Notes: a model not told the origin generated them from the letters alone. A stretch of 64,000 nucleotides of DNA from Serinicoccus hydrothermalis (GCF_001685415.1 NZ_CP014989.1:620001-684000), one strand, 5' to 3'. Numbered from the stretch's first letter, positions 36,751 through 46,933 are shown. Numbers and translations: made by a program.

Positions 36751-38006
36751 ACCTGCTCCGCGTCCGACCCCCGGCCGGCCTCCCCGGACAGGTCCGGCCC
36801 CGCCGCCGGCTCCCCCGCGAGCCACACCGAGCGCACCCGGTCACCGAGCCCCGCCAGGTCGTCGTAGCTCCCGTCCAGGACGACCACGTCGGCGACCTTG
36901 CCCGGCTCCAGCGTGCCGTGCTCCTCGTCCACCCCCAGCAGCTCGGCGGCGACCTGCGTCGTGGCGTGCCACGCCTCCACCTCGCTCATCCCGAGGTCGC
37001 GCATGATCGCCAGCTCGTCGAGGTTCGTGCCGTGCGCGCCGACCCCCGAGTCCGTCCCCATGGCGACCTTGACGCCGGCGTCGATCGCGCGGCGCACCGA
37101 GTCGACGTGCGCCTCGGACACCATGCGCGCCTTGGCCACCACCGCGTCCGGGAGGGGTATGCCCGCATCCGCCTGGGCGAGCACGGCGCGCGGTGCGAGC
37201 AGGGTCGGCACCAGCCAGGTGCCGCGGTCGAGCATCATCTCGATCGCCTCGTCGTCGAGGTAGATCCCGTGCTCGATGGAGCGGATACCGGTGCGGATCG
37301 CGGCCTTGATGCCGTCGGTGGCCTGGGCGTGCGCCATGACGTGCAGCCCCGCCGCGCTGGCCTCGGTGACCAGCGCCTCCAGCTCGTCGTCGCGCAGGTG
37401 GCCGTGCAGCGGGTTGCTGCGCGGCGACAGCACCCCGCCGCTGGTCGCGACCTTGAGCACGTCGGCGCCCGCGCGGATGAGCTCGCGCACCTTCTTCCGC
37501 ATCTCGACCGGCCCGTCGACGACGGCCGAGGGGCAGCCCGGGTGCTCCTGGATGAGCCCGACGTGGGCGCCGCAGGCCTGCCAGTCGTCGCCGTGCCCGC
37601 CGGTCTGGCTGATCATGTTGATCGCGATCTGCATGCGCGGGCCGGGGATGAGGCCGCGGCGCACCGCCTCGGCGACCCCGAGGTCGGCCCCGCCCGCGTC
37701 GCGCACCCAGGTGACGCCGGTCGCGAGGGTGCGCCGCAACCGACCCGCCGCCTCGTAGAACGGCAGGCTGAAGGGCGTCTGCAGCATCCGGACGGTGCTC
37801 GGCTCCTCGAACATCACGTGCACGTGGCAGTCGAAGAGGCCGGGCGTGACGAATCGGCCGGTGCAGTCGACGACCGTGTCCGCCTCGGCGCCGAGCGAGG
37901 GGCCAACCTCGGCGATCCGCCCGTCCCGGACGAGGACGTCCGCCTGGCGCGGCTCGGTCAGGGTGCCGTCGACGACCGTGCCGCCGCTGAAGAGAGTGCT
38001 GGTCAT
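36747..38006 (-). CDS. Metal-dependent amidohydrolase (imidazolonepropionase/prolidase-like)
   Basis: A 419-residue amidohydrolase-superfamily enzyme with a binuclear metal centre: HVHV near residue 58, a candidate carboxylated Lys in ADVLKVATSGG near 183, His in VMAHAQATDG near 220 and SIEHGIYL near 242, and the catalytic Asp in AMGTDSGVGAHG near 322. It belongs to the branch that contains Xaa-Pro and Xaa-Arg/Lys dipeptidases. No signal peptide. Paired by overlap with the ornithine-cyclodeaminase-like gene, suggesting that a released amino acid or imine is the partner enzyme's substrate (inference). Confidence 0.88.
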   Translation of the reverse strand: MTSTLFSGGTVVDGTLTEPRQADVLVRDGRIAEVGPSLGAEADTVVDCTGRFVTPGLFDCHVHVMFEEPSTVRMLQTPFSLPFYEAAGRLRRTLATGVTWVRDAGGADLGVAEAVRRGLIPGPRMQIAINMISQTGGHGDDWQACGAHVGLIQEHPGCPSAVVDGPVEMRKKVRELIRAGADVLKVATSGGVLSPRSNPLHGHLRDDELEALVTEASAAGLHVMAHAQATDGIKAAIRTGIRSIEHGIYLDDEAIEMMLDRGTWLVPTLLAPRAVLAQADAGIPLPDAVVAKARMVSEAHVDSVRRAIDAGVKVAMGTDSGVGAHGTNLDELAIMRDLGMSEVEAWHATTQVAAELLGVDEEHGTLEPGKVADVVVLDGSYDDLAGLGDRVRSVWLAGEPAAGPDLSGEAGRGSDAEQV

Positions 38007-38048
38007 GGCCTCGAGGCTAACCCCGACCGGTCTGCGATGATCGGCGCC

Positions 38049-38735
38049 ATGCTCGCCATCCTCGGGGCCATCGAGACGGAGGTGGCCGACAACAGGTCCC
38101 TGCTCGAGGATCCGGTCGAGCTGCGGGCGGGTCACCTCGCCGTCCACCAGGGGCGGCTGCACGGGGTCGAGGTGCTGCTGGCCCGCTGCGGCGTGGGCAA
38201 GGTCAACGGCGCCATGGCGACCACCCTGCTGCGCTCCGCCGGCGCCACGTCGCTGCTGTTCACGGGGGTCGCCGGTGGGGTCGCGCCCGCTCAGCGGGTC
38301 GGGGACCTCGTGGTCGCGACCGACCTGGTCCAGCACGACGTGGACGTGACGGCGCTGGGCCGCCCGCCCGGGCAGCTCCTCGGCGAGCCCCGCTCGTGGC
38401 CCGCGGACCGGGCGATGAGCGAGCGACTGCTGGCGGCCGCAGACGCCTGCGCCGCGCGCGACAGGCGCCAGGTGCACGAGGGCCGCATCGCCTCGGGCGA
38501 CCAGTTCGTCGCCTCCGCCCCGCGAGCGGCGGCGATCCACACCGACTTCGGCGCGCTCTGCGTGGAGATGGAGGGTGCGGCAGTGGCCCAGGCGGCGACG
38601 ACGCTCGGTATGCCGTTCGCCGTCCTGCGGGCGCTCTCCGACACCGCCGACCACGGCGCCGCGCAGGACTTCCCGGCCTTCCTCGTGGGGTCCGCGCGGC
38701 TCATGGCCGACGTCGTCCAGCACTACCTGCGCTGA
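38049..38735 (+). CDS. mtnN: 5'-methylthioadenosine/S-adenosylhomocysteine nucleosidase
   Basis: Cleaves the adenine from MTA, SAH or 5'-deoxyadenosine, recycling the by-products of SAM use. The 228-residue protein has MLAILGAIETEV at the start, GVGKVNGAMATTLLR near residue 45, FTGVAGGVAP near 66, GDQFVASA near 150 and the substrate-binding VEMEGAAVAQAA near 170, with the catalytic Asp in RALSDTADHG near 195. An in-frame ATG twelve bases upstream (38037) is also possible; the chosen one fits the usual family N-terminus. Divergent from the amidohydrolase gene by 42 bases. Confidence 0.92.
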   Translation: MLAILGAIETEVADNRSLLEDPVELRAGHLAVHQGRLHGVEVLLARCGVGKVNGAMATTLLRSAGATSLLFTGVAGGVAPAQRVGDLVVATDLVQHDVDVTALGRPPGQLLGEPRSWPADRAMSERLLAAADACAARDRRQVHEGRIASGDQFVASAPRAAAIHTDFGALCVEMEGAAVAQAATTLGMPFAVLRALSDTADHGAAQDFPAFLVGSARLMADVVQHYLR

Positions 38736-38790
38736 CCGGGGGCGGACCATGGAGCCGGCGCACGGCATACCCTCCGGCGCGGCTCGCGCC

Positions 38791-39810
38791 TCAGTCGAAG
38801 ATGGCGCTGTAGGCGTTAAGGGCGAGCTGCCCGCCGAGGTGGGCGTAGAGCACGGTCGAGTCCGCGCCGATGGTGCCGTCGCCGACGAGGTCGATGAGCC
38901 CGGCCATCGACTTGCCCTCGTAGACCGGGTCGAGGATGACGCCCTCGAGCCGGCCGACCGTCCGGATCGCCTCGACCGTGCTCTCGTCCGGGATGCCGTA
39001 GGCGGGACCCTCCCACCCGGGCAGCACGGTGACCTCGTCCTCGCGCAGCTCCCGCCCCAGCTCGAGCAGCCCCGCGGTATGCGTGGCGATGCGGCGCACC
39101 TGGTCACGGGTCTGGTCCAGGGTGGCCGAGGCGTCGATGCCGATGACCCGGCGCGGCCGCCCGCCCGCCTCCTCGATCTCGGCGAAGCCGGCGATCATCC
39201 CCGCGTGCGTCGATCCGGTCACGGTGCAGACGACGACGGTGTCGAAGAAGACCCCCAGCTCGGCCTCCTGCGCGACCACCTCGTGCGCCCAGTTTGCGAA
39301 GCCCAGCCCGCCCAGGTGGTGCTCGGAGGCACCCGCCGGGATGGGGTATGCCGTGCCGCCCGCCTCCTCGACGTCCGCGAGCGCCGCCTCCCAGCTGGGC
39401 CGGATGCCGATGTCGAAGCCGGCGTCATCGAGCCGGACGTCGGCGCCCATGATCCGGGAGAGCTCGATGTTGCCGACCCGGGCGTTGCCCGGGTCGTCCC
39501 AGTCCACCCAGCGCTCCTGCACGAGGACGGCCTTGAGGCCCAGGTGGGCGGCGACCGCGGCCACCTGCCGGGTGTGGTTGGACTGGTAGCCGCCGATGGA
39601 GACGAGGGTGTCGGCGACGGAGGCCAGGATATCGGGGACGAGGTACTCCAGCTTGCGGGTCTTGTTGCCGCCGAAGGCGAGCCCGGAGCTGACGTCCTCG
39701 CGCTTGGCCCAGATGCGCGGTCCGCCGAGGTGGTGGCTCAGCCGGTCCAGCCGGTGGACCGGGCTGGGCCCGAAGGTGAGGGGGTGACGGGGGTAGTCCG
39801 ACAGTGCCAT
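38791..39810 (-). CDS. acdS: 1-aminocyclopropane-1-carboxylate deaminase (PLP-dependent)
   Basis: Converts ACC, the ethylene precursor of plants, to 2-oxobutyrate and ammonia. At 339 residues it has exactly the usual length. PLP Lys lies in [15 protein letters not shown] (near residue 50); [18 protein letters not shown] follows near 75; the C-terminus has [31 protein letters not shown] and [14 protein letters not shown], which favour ACC deaminase over D-cysteine desulfhydrase, although the two families are close. The ATG at 39810 gives the standard N-terminus [19 protein letters not shown]. Divergent from a GntR regulator, the common arrangement in actinobacteria. Confidence 0.88.
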   Translation of the reverse strand: MALSDYPRHPLTFGPSPVHRLDRLSHHLGGPRIWAKREDVSSGLAFGGNKTRKLEYLVPDILASVADTLVSIGGYQSNHTRQVAAVAAHLGLKAVLVQERWVDWDDPGNARVGNIELSRIMGADVRLDDAGFDIGIRPSWEAALADVEEAGGTAYPIPAGASEHHLGGLGFANWAHEVVAQEAELGVFFDTVVVCTVTGSTHAGMIAGFAEIEEAGGRPRRVIGIDASATLDQTRDQVRRIATHTAGLLELGRELREDEVTVLPGWEGPAYGIPDESTVEAIRTVGRLEGVILDPVYEGKSMAGLIDLVGDGTIGADSTVLYAHLGGQLALNAYSAIFD

Positions 39811-39850
39811 GCGCGTGCTCTCTTCCCCGGTCCGCGGGCCGGACCTCACG

Positions 39851-39889
39851 GCAATATATTGCATATCGCCGGGCGATGGCGTCTAGTGT
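39851..39889 (+). promoter_or_regulatory. Operator palindrome and promoter of the GntR gene
   Basis: GCAATATATTGC (39851-39862) is a perfect 12-base palindrome in the divergent acdS-gntR gap. It overlaps a -35-like TTGCAT (39859-39864), and a -10 TAGTGT lies at 39884-39889 (19-base spacing), six bases before the GTG start, so the gntR mRNA is probably leaderless and self-controlled. The same site lies 41 bases upstream of acdS, so both genes can answer to it. Confidence 0.6.
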
Positions 39890-39895
39890 GGGCGG

Positions 39896-40570
39896 GTGCC
39901 GATCCCCTCCACCCCTGCGTCCACGGCGGGCCGCCGCCTGCTGCGCGACGACGTCTACGGCCGGATCCGCGACGCCATCGTGCGGGGCCGGCTCGCGCCC
40001 GGGGAGAAGATCAACGACGCGGAGCTGGCCGTCTGGCTCGGGGTCTCGCGCACGCCCGTCCGGGAGGCGCTGCTCCGGCTCTCCCGCGACGGCCTGGTGC
40101 ACGCCCGCCCCGGCCGGGTGACGACGGTCGCCCCCGAGGACGAGACCGTGCTGGCCGACGCCCGCGAGGTGGTGGCCGAGCTGCACGGGCTCGCGGTCCG
40201 CAGCGCCTCGGCCCGCCTGGGCGCCGAGGAGCTCGATGCCATGGACGAGGCCACCGCCCGGCTGCGCGAGGCGCTCGAGGGGCCTGACCCGGCCGCTGCG
40301 CTGCAGGCCGACGACGACTTCCACGCGGTGCCGGTCCGGGTCGCCGGCAACCCGATCCTCGCCGCCCAGCTGGACGCCGTGACGGCGATGCTGCGCCGTG
40401 CCGAGTTCCTGCACTTCGGCTCGCTCACCGGGAGCGACTCTCCCGCCGAGCACGACCTCATCGTGCGCCGGCTGCGCGAGGGCGACGTGGCGGGTGCCGT
40501 CGAGGCGACCCGGGCCAACTGGCTGGGCCTGGGCCGGCCCCGTCCACAGCCCGCCGCGCCTCCCCGGTGA
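39896..40570 (+). CDS. GntR-family regulator with FCD domain
   Basis: A 224-residue FadR-type regulator. The winged helix (about residues 14-75) includes [24 protein letters not shown] and [16 protein letters not shown]; the C-terminal all-helical FCD domain shows metal-ligand residues in [15 protein letters not shown] (Asp and His near residue 140) and in the later His of [12 protein letters not shown]. It is divergent from acdS and likely represses it until ACC, or a product of it, binds (inference from arrangement). Starts at GTG with a leaderless-type promoter. Confidence 0.9.
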   Translation: MPIPSTPASTAGRRLLRDDVYGRIRDAIVRGRLAPGEKINDAELAVWLGVSRTPVREALLRLSRDGLVHARPGRVTTVAPEDETVLADAREVVAELHGLAVRSASARLGAEELDAMDEATARLREALEGPDPAAALQADDDFHAVPVRVAGNPILAAQLDAVTAMLRRAEFLHFGSLTGSDSPAEHDLIVRRLREGDVAGAVEATRANWLGLGRPRPQPAAPPR

Positions 40571-40652
40571 TCCCGGGCGCACGGCATACCCTGAGTCGAC
40601 CCTGGCGCGCCCGCCGGGACCCACCGTGAGCACGAAAGGTCGCACCACCCCC

Positions 40653-43133
40653 ATGGCCCGCCGCAAGCGCCCGCAGAGCGAGGACCTCTTCGACGTCGAG
40701 GAGAAGATCCTCGAGGTCGACGCCGTCCAGGAGATGGAGGGCGCGTTCCTGGAGTATGCCTACTCGGTCATCTACTCGCGGGCGCTGCCGGACGCGCGGG
40801 ACGGGCTCAAGCCGGTGCAGCGGCGGATCCTCTACGGGATGCACGAGCTGGGTCTGCGGCCGGACCGGCCGCACGTGAAGTGCTCGCGGGTCGTCGGTGA
40901 GGTGATGGGTAAGTACCACCCGCACGGCGACACCGCGATCTACGACGCGATGGTGCGGATGGCGCAGCCGTTCACGATGCGGCTGCCGCTGGTGGACGGG
41001 CACGGCAACTTCGGCTCGCTGGACGACGGCCCGGCGGCCAGCCGCTACACCGAGGCGCGGATGGCGCCGGCCGCGCTGCTCATGACCGGCAGCCTGGACG
41101 AGAGCACGGTCGACTTCGTCCCCAACTACGACGACCAGCTGTTCCAGCCCGACGTGCTGCCCGCGGCATACCCGAACCTGCTGGTCAACGGCGCCACCGG
41201 CATCGCGGTCGGGATGGCGACCAACATGCCGCCGCACAACCTCGTCGAGGTCATCGGCGCGGCGCGTTACCTCATCGCGCACCCGGAGGCCGACCTGGAG
41301 GCGCTCATGCGCTTCGTGCCCGGCCCGGACCTGCCGCTGGGAGGGCGGATCGTGGGGCTGGACGGCATCCGTGAGGCCTACGAGACCGGGCGCGGGTCGT
41401 TCAAGACGCGGGCGACCGCGCGGATCGAGAACGTCACGCCCCGCAAGAAGGGCATCGTCGTCACCGACCTGCCCTACCTCGTCGGGCCGGAGAAGGTCAT
41501 CGAGAAGGTCAAGCAGCTCGCGCAGAGCAAGAAGCTGCAGGGCATCTCGGACATCATCGACCTCACCGACCGGACCAAGGGGCTGCACCTGGTCATCGAG
41601 ATCAAGACCGGCTTCAACCCCGAGGCGGTGCTGGAGCAGCTCTACAAGCTGACCCCGATGGAGGAGTCCTTCGGGATCAACAACGTCGCGCTCGTCGAGG
41701 GGCAGCCGCGCACGCTGGGGCTGCGCGACCTGCTGGGCGTGTATGTCGACTTCCGCACCGACGTGGTGCGGCGCCGGACCGAGCACCGGCTGGGGAAGAA
41801 GAAGGACCGGCTGCACATCGTCGAGGGCCGGCTGCTCGCGATCCTCGACATCGACGAGGTCATCCAGCTCATCCGGTCCAGCGACGACGCCGCCGAGGCG
41901 AAGACCCGGCTGATGCAGGTCTTCGACCTCTCCGAGCGGCAGGCCGACGACATCCTCGCGATCCCGCTGCGGCAGCTGACGAAGTTCTCCCGGATCGAGC
42001 TGGAGAGCGAGCGGGACGAGCTGCAGCGCGAGATCGAGGCTCTGGAGGCGATCCTCGCCGACCCGCAGCTGCTGCTCAAGGTGGTCTCGGACGAGCTGGC
42101 CGCGGTCGCGGCCGAGCACGGGACCCCGCGGCGGACCGTGCTGCTGGAGAGCGACGGGACGGGCGCGTCCTCCTCCGCTGCCGGCCCGACGACGGGTGGC
42201 AAGGCGTCGGGGATGGACCTGGAGGTCGCCGATGACCCGTGCTGGGTGCTGCTGTCGTCGACCGGGCTGCTGGCCCGCACCGCGAGCACCGACGACGAGC
42301 CGCTCGGGACCGGCGGGCGGCGGGCGAAGCACGACGTCATCACCTCCAGCGTGCGGACGACCACCCGCGGGCACGTCGGGCTGCTCACCACCGCGGGGCG
42401 GGTCGTGAGCCTGTCGGTCGTGGAGCTGCCCTCGCTGCCGCCCTCGGCCGACGCGCCCAACCTGTCCGGCGGCGCTCCGCTGTCGGCCTTCGTCGACCTG
42501 CCCCCGGGCGAGCAGGTGCTCGGGCTGTGCTCGCTGACCGGTGAGGGTCCGGGCCTCGCGCTCGGCACGAAGCACGGCGTGGTCAAGCGGGTCAACCCGG
42601 ACTACCCCGCCCACCGTGACTCCTTCGAGGTCATCTCGCTCAAGGACGGCGACAGCGTCGTCGGCGCGATGGAGCTGGCCACGGGCGAGGAGGAGCTGGT
42701 CTTCATCACCTCGGATGCGCAGCTGCTGCGCTTCTCCTCGTCGCTGGTGCGGTCGCAGGGGCGCTCCGGCGGTGGCATCGCGGGCATCAAGCTCGGTGCG
42801 GGCGCCGTTGTCGTGGGCTTCGCCGCCGTCGACACCTCGGCGGAGAACGTCGTCGTGACCGTCGCTGGCACCTCCGGCTCGCTGCCCGGCACCCAGACGG
42901 GCTCGGTGAAGGTCACCGACCTGTGGGCATACCCCACGAAGGGGCGCGCGACCGGCGGCGTCCGCTGCCACCGTCTGCTGCGCGGCGAGGACGCCCTGGT
43001 CCTCGGCTGGGCCGGCGCCGCTCCCCCGCGTGCCGCCTCCGGCAACGGTGTCGCCGTCGAGCTCCCGGAGACGAACGACAAGCGCGACGGCTCAGGTATG
43101 CCTGCAGCCGCCCCGATCGCTGCTGTCGGTTGA
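40653..43133 (+). CDS. parC: DNA topoisomerase IV subunit A
   Basis: Type IIA topoisomerase subunit that breaks and rejoins DNA to decatenate chromosomes. The 826-residue protein has [19 protein letters not shown] near residue 50, [19 protein letters not shown] near 85, and the active-site Tyr in [12 protein letters not shown] near 132. The coiled-coil/C-gate region reads [19 protein letters not shown] near 460. The C-terminal propeller lacks the gyrase-specific GyrA box (QRRGGKG); the comparable place reads [15 protein letters not shown], which supports topoisomerase IV rather than gyrase. A GTG at 40626, nine codons upstream, is an alternative start. parE is outside the window. Confidence 0.95.
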   Translation: MARRKRPQSEDLFDVEEKILEVDAVQEMEGAFLEYAYSVIYSRALPDARDGLKPVQRRILYGMHELGLRPDRPHVKCSRVVGEVMGKYHPHGDTAIYDAMVRMAQPFTMRLPLVDGHGNFGSLDDGPAASRYTEARMAPAALLMTGSLDESTVDFVPNYDDQLFQPDVLPAAYPNLLVNGATGIAVGMATNMPPHNLVEVIGAARYLIAHPEADLEALMRFVPGPDLPLGGRIVGLDGIREAYETGRGSFKTRATARIENVTPRKKGIVVTDLPYLVGPEKVIEKVKQLAQSKKLQGISDIIDLTDRTKGLHLVIEIKTGFNPEAVLEQLYKLTPMEESFGINNVALVEGQPRTLGLRDLLGVYVDFRTDVVRRRTEHRLGKKKDRLHIVEGRLLAILDIDEVIQLIRSSDDAAEAKTRLMQVFDLSERQADDILAIPLRQLTKFSRIELESERDELQREIEALEAILADPQLLLKVVSDELAAVAAEHGTPRRTVLLESDGTGASSSAAGPTTGGKASGMDLEVADDPCWVLLSSTGLLARTASTDDEPLGTGGRRAKHDVITSSVRTTTRGHVGLLTTAGRVVSLSVVELPSLPPSADAPNLSGGAPLSAFVDLPPGEQVLGLCSLTGEGPGLALGTKHGVVKRVNPDYPAHRDSFEVISLKDGDSVVGAMELATGEEELVFITSDAQLLRFSSSLVRSQGRSGGGIAGIKLGAGAVVVGFAAVDTSAENVVVTVAGTSGSLPGTQTGSVKVTDLWAYPTKGRATGGVRCHRLLRGEDALVLGWAGAAPPRAASGNGVAVELPETNDKRDGSGMPAAAPIAAVG

Positions 43134-43147
43134 CGCGACCCGCACGT

Positions 43148-43552
43148 CTACGGACGCCAGGGAGACATCCACCAGGGTTCGCCCGAGGACGCCGACGCCA
43201 CCTCGGCCGAGATGCTCAACGTCGCGCCGCCGGTGAAGTCCAGGCGGAGGCGGCCGTCACTCTCTGCCGTCGCCCTCGAGACGGTAAGGCCGTTGAGATC
43301 GTCAGCTGCCACCAGCCAATCCTCCGTAGCCCCCGAGCGTGGTCCCCTCTCATCGTTGATCGACCAGGAGGCGTCCAGGTAGAGGCGGGCCTCCTTGCTC
43401 GGGGCCTCGCGGTTGTCGCAGAAGCCGAGGAAAGGCCACGCCTGCCGGATGCCGACCTCCACGACGAAGGCACCCACGAGCTGGTCGACATCCACCGCGA
43501 CATCATGCAAGGAGACCGCGGCGACGCGCCACCAACGCAGGCAGGTGCCCAA
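43148..43552 (-). CDS. Small protein resembling DUF6188
   Basis: A 134-residue protein beginning at TTG three bases after the stop of the upstream gene. VDVDQLVGAFVVEVGI near residue 20, ARLYLDASWSINDERG near 57 and the closing strand GRLRLDFTGGATLSIS near 100 resemble the small all-beta DUF6188 family often found in actinobacterial accessory loci. Function unknown. Convergent with parC, 14 bases away. The exact start is uncertain because the first 15 residues are not family-like. Confidence 0.6.
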   Translation of the reverse strand: MGTCLRWWRVAAVSLHDVAVDVDQLVGAFVVEVGIRQAWPFLGFCDNREAPSKEARLYLDASWSINDERGPRSGATEDWLVAADDLNGLTVSRATAESDGRLRLDFTGGATLSISAEVASASSGEPWWMSPWRP

Positions 43553-43555
43553 CGC

Positions 43556-44233
43556 TCAGTCGGTGGCGATGCGCGGCAGGTCTCGGTTGGGGCGCGCTCG
43601 CGTGTCCTCGACCCCATGCTCGTTCAGGCCGTCGAGCACCGCCCGAACGCGCCGCTCGTATGCTCGCGCCTTCGTGGCGGCGAGCACCTCCTCGGCGAGC
43701 TCCCGCGCCTGGGCCAGCCACTCCCGCAGTGCCCCGGCATGTGAGTCCGAGGACTGCGCGATCTCCTGCATACGAGCCACGACCCGAGGGTCGTCTGCCA
43801 CGTCGCTGCCTCGCGCCGGTTCGAGCCGCTCGTGCACCCTCGCCAGCTGAGTGAGGTGCAGGACCAGCTCGTCATTGGGCAGCAGGCTCTCGAACCCCCA
43901 CGCATCGATGTCCTCGTCTCCCACGACGAGACCGGCGAGGAACGCGCCTACCTCCGCCAGGACAGCCTCAGATTCTGTGATCCCGGCCGTGTCACGTGCA
44001 GGAGCAACGAGCGTGCGGGTTGGCTGCGTGACGGGCTGCCAGACCGGCTCAGTGGCACTACCGAAGCGCATACCGAATGCGACGCGGTTCACCGCCCGCT
44101 GCAGATGAATTCGTACCCGACCATCGTCAGTCGGGTCGATACGCAAGAGCGTCACGCTGTCCTTCGGGTCATCGGCGAGGGGCAGAAAGAAGTAACCGTT
44201 CTCGCGCTGCCGCTCCGCGTCCTGCTCCACCAT
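43556..44233 (-). CDS. Hypothetical protein, unknown function
   Basis: A 225-residue soluble protein that I do not recognise. The N-terminal half is mixed (NGYFFLPLADDPKDSVTLLR, then beta-rich DGRVRIHLQRAVNRVAF), the C-terminal half is helical and rich in Glu, Ala and Arg (ELAEEVLAATKARAYERRV), suggesting a coiled-coil or helical bundle. It forms a tight pair with the DUF6188-like gene (three-base gap). Start could be further upstream (44311). Lower GC at its 5' end than parC. Confidence 0.55.
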   Translation of the reverse strand: MVEQDAERQRENGYFFLPLADDPKDSVTLLRIDPTDDGRVRIHLQRAVNRVAFGMRFGSATEPVWQPVTQPTRTLVAPARDTAGITESEAVLAEVGAFLAGLVVGDEDIDAWGFESLLPNDELVLHLTQLARVHERLEPARGSDVADDPRVVARMQEIAQSSDSHAGALREWLAQARELAEEVLAATKARAYERRVRAVLDGLNEHGVEDTRARPNRDLPRIATD

Positions 44234-44423
44234 CCCCACACGATATGGCGCTGGCACCCACGTGCCGACATCTCCTCGACCGTGCCTGCAGCACCCCAGA
44301 TCGGATACCACCTAGCCACGCAGCAGTCGCGTCTCCCTGATCCTGCGCAGTGCGCCATGTATGTTGTCCGGGCGTAGCACCAGAGGCACGGCCGGCTCAG
44401 ACCCTCACCCGGAGGCCACACCC

Positions 44424-45632
44424 ATGACGTCCACCTCCGCTCTTCCTGACTTCCCCAGCGAGGCTCGCGCCCTCGCCGACGACCTCACCGCGCTGCGGCG
44501 TGGCCTCCACCAGACACCCGAGCTCGGCAACGACCTGCCCCAGACCCAGGCGCGCGTTCTCGCCGCCCTCGATGGTCTGCCCCTGGAGATCACGACGGGC
44601 ACCGCCCTCACCTCGATCGTGGCGGTCCTGCGCGGGGCGAACCCCGGTCCCACCGTCCTCCTCCGCGGGGACATGGACGCGCTGCCCGTCGCCGAGGAGA
44701 CCGGTCACGACTTCGCCTCGACCAATGGCAACATGCACGCGTGCGGGCACGACCTCCACACCGCCGGCCTCGTGGGCGCGGCGAGGCTGCTGGCCGCCCA
44801 CCAGAATGAGCTGGCCGGCAACATCGTCTTCATGTTCCAGCCCGGGGAGGAGGGGCCAGGGGGTGCCGCACCGATGATCGCCGAGGGTGTGCTCGACGCC
44901 GCCGGCGCCCGGATCGACGCGGCCTACGGTGTCCACGTGCTACCTGGCGAACCCGGTGTGTTCGGCACCCGCCGAGGCGCCATCCTTGCCGGGGCCAACG
45001 AACTGCGCATCACGTTCCACGGCGCGGGCGGACACGGTTCGCAGCCCCACCGCGCGCTCGACCCGGTGCCACCGCTCCTGGAGTTCTGTCAGGCCCTGCA
45101 GGTGATGATCTCTCGCCGCTTCGATGTCTTCGATCCCGTGGTCGCTTCGATTACCAACCTCTCCGCAGGCGACGCCATCAACGTGATCCCGGCCTCGGCA
45201 TCGATGGGGGCCTCCGTGCGCACCCTCTCGCAGGGCACGACCGAAGCCTTCCCCCGGTATGCGGCCGAACTCGCGCAGTCGGTCGCCGCTGGTCATGGCT
45301 GCACCGCTGAGGTGGACTGGAAGAGCCTCTACCCGCCGACCATCAATGACCCTGGCGAAGCGGACTTCGCCCTCGCCACGCTCCGCACGGTGTTCGGGGA
45401 GGACCGAGCCGTCGAGACCAAGGACCCACTGATGGGCTCTGAGGATTTCTCCTACGTCCTGCAGAACGCTCCGGGCGCCTTCTACTTCTTTCAGGTCTCT
45501 CCGCCGGAGATCGATCCGCAGACCGCCGCCTTCAACCATTCCCCGCACGTGCTGTTCGACGATGCACACCTCGCGGACCAGGCGGCTTCCCTGGCAGCGC
45601 TGGCGTTCGCGCGCACCGTCCGGGACGTCTGA
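44424..45632 (+). CDS. M20D-family amidohydrolase
   Basis: A 402-residue zinc hydrolase of N-acyl amino acids or peptides, second of its type in the window. Metal-site motifs: LLRGDMDALPVAEETGHDF (near residue 77), HACGHDLHTAGL (near 105), FQPGEEGPGGAAPMI (near 137), GVHVLPGEPG (near 170) and the lid GAGGHGSQPHRALDPVPPL (near 200); MGSEDFSYVLQ near 340 completes the active site. GGAGG is eight bases before the ATG. It is followed 63 bases later by a polytopic membrane protein that probably imports its substrate. Confidence 0.93.
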   Translation: MTSTSALPDFPSEARALADDLTALRRGLHQTPELGNDLPQTQARVLAALDGLPLEITTGTALTSIVAVLRGANPGPTVLLRGDMDALPVAEETGHDFASTNGNMHACGHDLHTAGLVGAARLLAAHQNELAGNIVFMFQPGEEGPGGAAPMIAEGVLDAAGARIDAAYGVHVLPGEPGVFGTRRGAILAGANELRITFHGAGGHGSQPHRALDPVPPLLEFCQALQVMISRRFDVFDPVVASITNLSAGDAINVIPASASMGASVRTLSQGTTEAFPRYAAELAQSVAAGHGCTAEVDWKSLYPPTINDPGEADFALATLRTVFGEDRAVETKDPLMGSEDFSYVLQNAPGAFYFFQVSPPEIDPQTAAFNHSPHVLFDDAHLADQAASLAALAFARTVRDV

Positions 45633-45695
45633 CACGCATCCACCTGTCACTGAAACTCCCGGCGCGGTGACCCGGAGCAACAGAGAGGCACTTCC

Positions 45696-46862
45696 ATGGA
45701 ACCCATCTACGCAGCGGCCATCATCCTGGCGTTCATCGCGCTGGGCGAGTTGGTCTCGATATGGTCCAAGGCGCGCGTCCCGGGCCTCCTCGTGGCGATG
45801 CTCGGGGCTTTCGTCTTCGCGCAACTAGGGCTCATCCCCACGGACACTGTCGACCAGTCGTTGCTGACGCAGGTCTACGTGATCCTCGTCGGGCCCCTGC
45901 TCTTCCACATGGGCTCTCTCATACCGCTGCGGACGATGTTGCAGCAGTGGCGGTCGGTGGTCATCGCGCTCGCCGGCATGCTCGGCGCGGTGCTCCTGCT
46001 GGCCGCGACCATCATCCCGCTCTTCAGTTTCGAGCACTTCGTCGCGGGCGCGGGGCCGCTGGCCGGCGGCATCGTCTCTACCGGACTCACGACGCAGGGT
46101 CTGACGGCTGCCGAGGTCTCGACCGCGATCATCGTCCTGCCCTCGCTCGTGCTGATGATGCAGTCCCTGCCGGCGATGCCCCTGACGAACTTCCTGCTCC
46201 GCCGCTACGCGCTCAGCCTCCGCGAGAGCGGTGAGCTGACGAGGCTCGCGACGGAGGCACAGCATGTGGACACGACGACGAAGAAGAAGCTTGTCACCCT
46301 GCCGGACTCTCTCGCCGGCAATGAGTTGTTCGTCCTCTTCCTGATCCTGGTCGGTGGCTCGGTCGCCACTCTTCTCGCTGGCCCGACCAACATCCCCTCA
46401 TCCATCATCGCGCTGCTGCTGGGTATCGCCTCGACCGCGATCGGCCTCACACCCGAGCGCGCGATGGAGAAGTCCAGCTCCTTCGGCATCGCGATGGCCG
46501 GGGTGGTCGCGATCGTCATAGCCCCGCTGCTCACCGCCTCTCTGGCCGACGTGCTCGCGGCCCTGGTGCCCATGGTCGCGATCCTCCTCATCGGCGGAAC
46601 GGGCATCCTGTTGGGCGGACTCATCGCCACCAAGCTGCTGCGGTGGCGGCCGATGCTGGGCATGTCCGTCGCTCTCACCGCGATGTACGGCTTCCCGGCG
46701 GACTACCTCCTCACCAACGAGGTCGCACGCTCCACCGGCCGCACCGACGAGGAGCGCCAGCAGCTCACCGACGCCATGCTCCCGGCGATGCTGGTGGGCG
46801 GGTTCACCTCCGTGAGCGCCGGATCCGTCGTCATCGCGAGCATCCTGGTCAGCTTCCTGTGA
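45696..46862 (+). CDS. Polytopic membrane protein, probable transporter
   Basis: A 388-residue integral membrane protein with about ten hydrophobic segments arranged as two similar halves (YAAAIILAFIALGELVSIW at the start; ELFVLFLILVGGSVATLLAG near residue 210), joined by a charged cytoplasmic loop with VDTTTKKKLV. Glycine/serine-rich stretches such as AGGIVSTGLTTQGLTAA and GGFTSVSAGSVVIAS lie at matching places in the two halves, as in GltS-like and other inverted-repeat carriers. I do not recognise the exact family. Being downstream of an M20 amidohydrolase suggests it carries the N-acyl amino acid or peptide that enzyme cleaves. Confidence 0.75.
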   Translation: MEPIYAAAIILAFIALGELVSIWSKARVPGLLVAMLGAFVFAQLGLIPTDTVDQSLLTQVYVILVGPLLFHMGSLIPLRTMLQQWRSVVIALAGMLGAVLLLAATIIPLFSFEHFVAGAGPLAGGIVSTGLTTQGLTAAEVSTAIIVLPSLVLMMQSLPAMPLTNFLLRRYALSLRESGELTRLATEAQHVDTTTKKKLVTLPDSLAGNELFVLFLILVGGSVATLLAGPTNIPSSIIALLLGIASTAIGLTPERAMEKSSSFGIAMAGVVAIVIAPLLTASLADVLAALVPMVAILLIGGTGILLGGLIATKLLRWRPMLGMSVALTAMYGFPADYLLTNEVARSTGRTDEERQQLTDAMLPAMLVGGFTSVSAGSVVIASILVSFL

Positions 46863-46933
46863 GGCCGCCCGACGGCATACCGGACGTCGGTCATCCCGAC
46901 GGCTAGCGTCTGCTCCAGCACTGCGAGCCGTGG

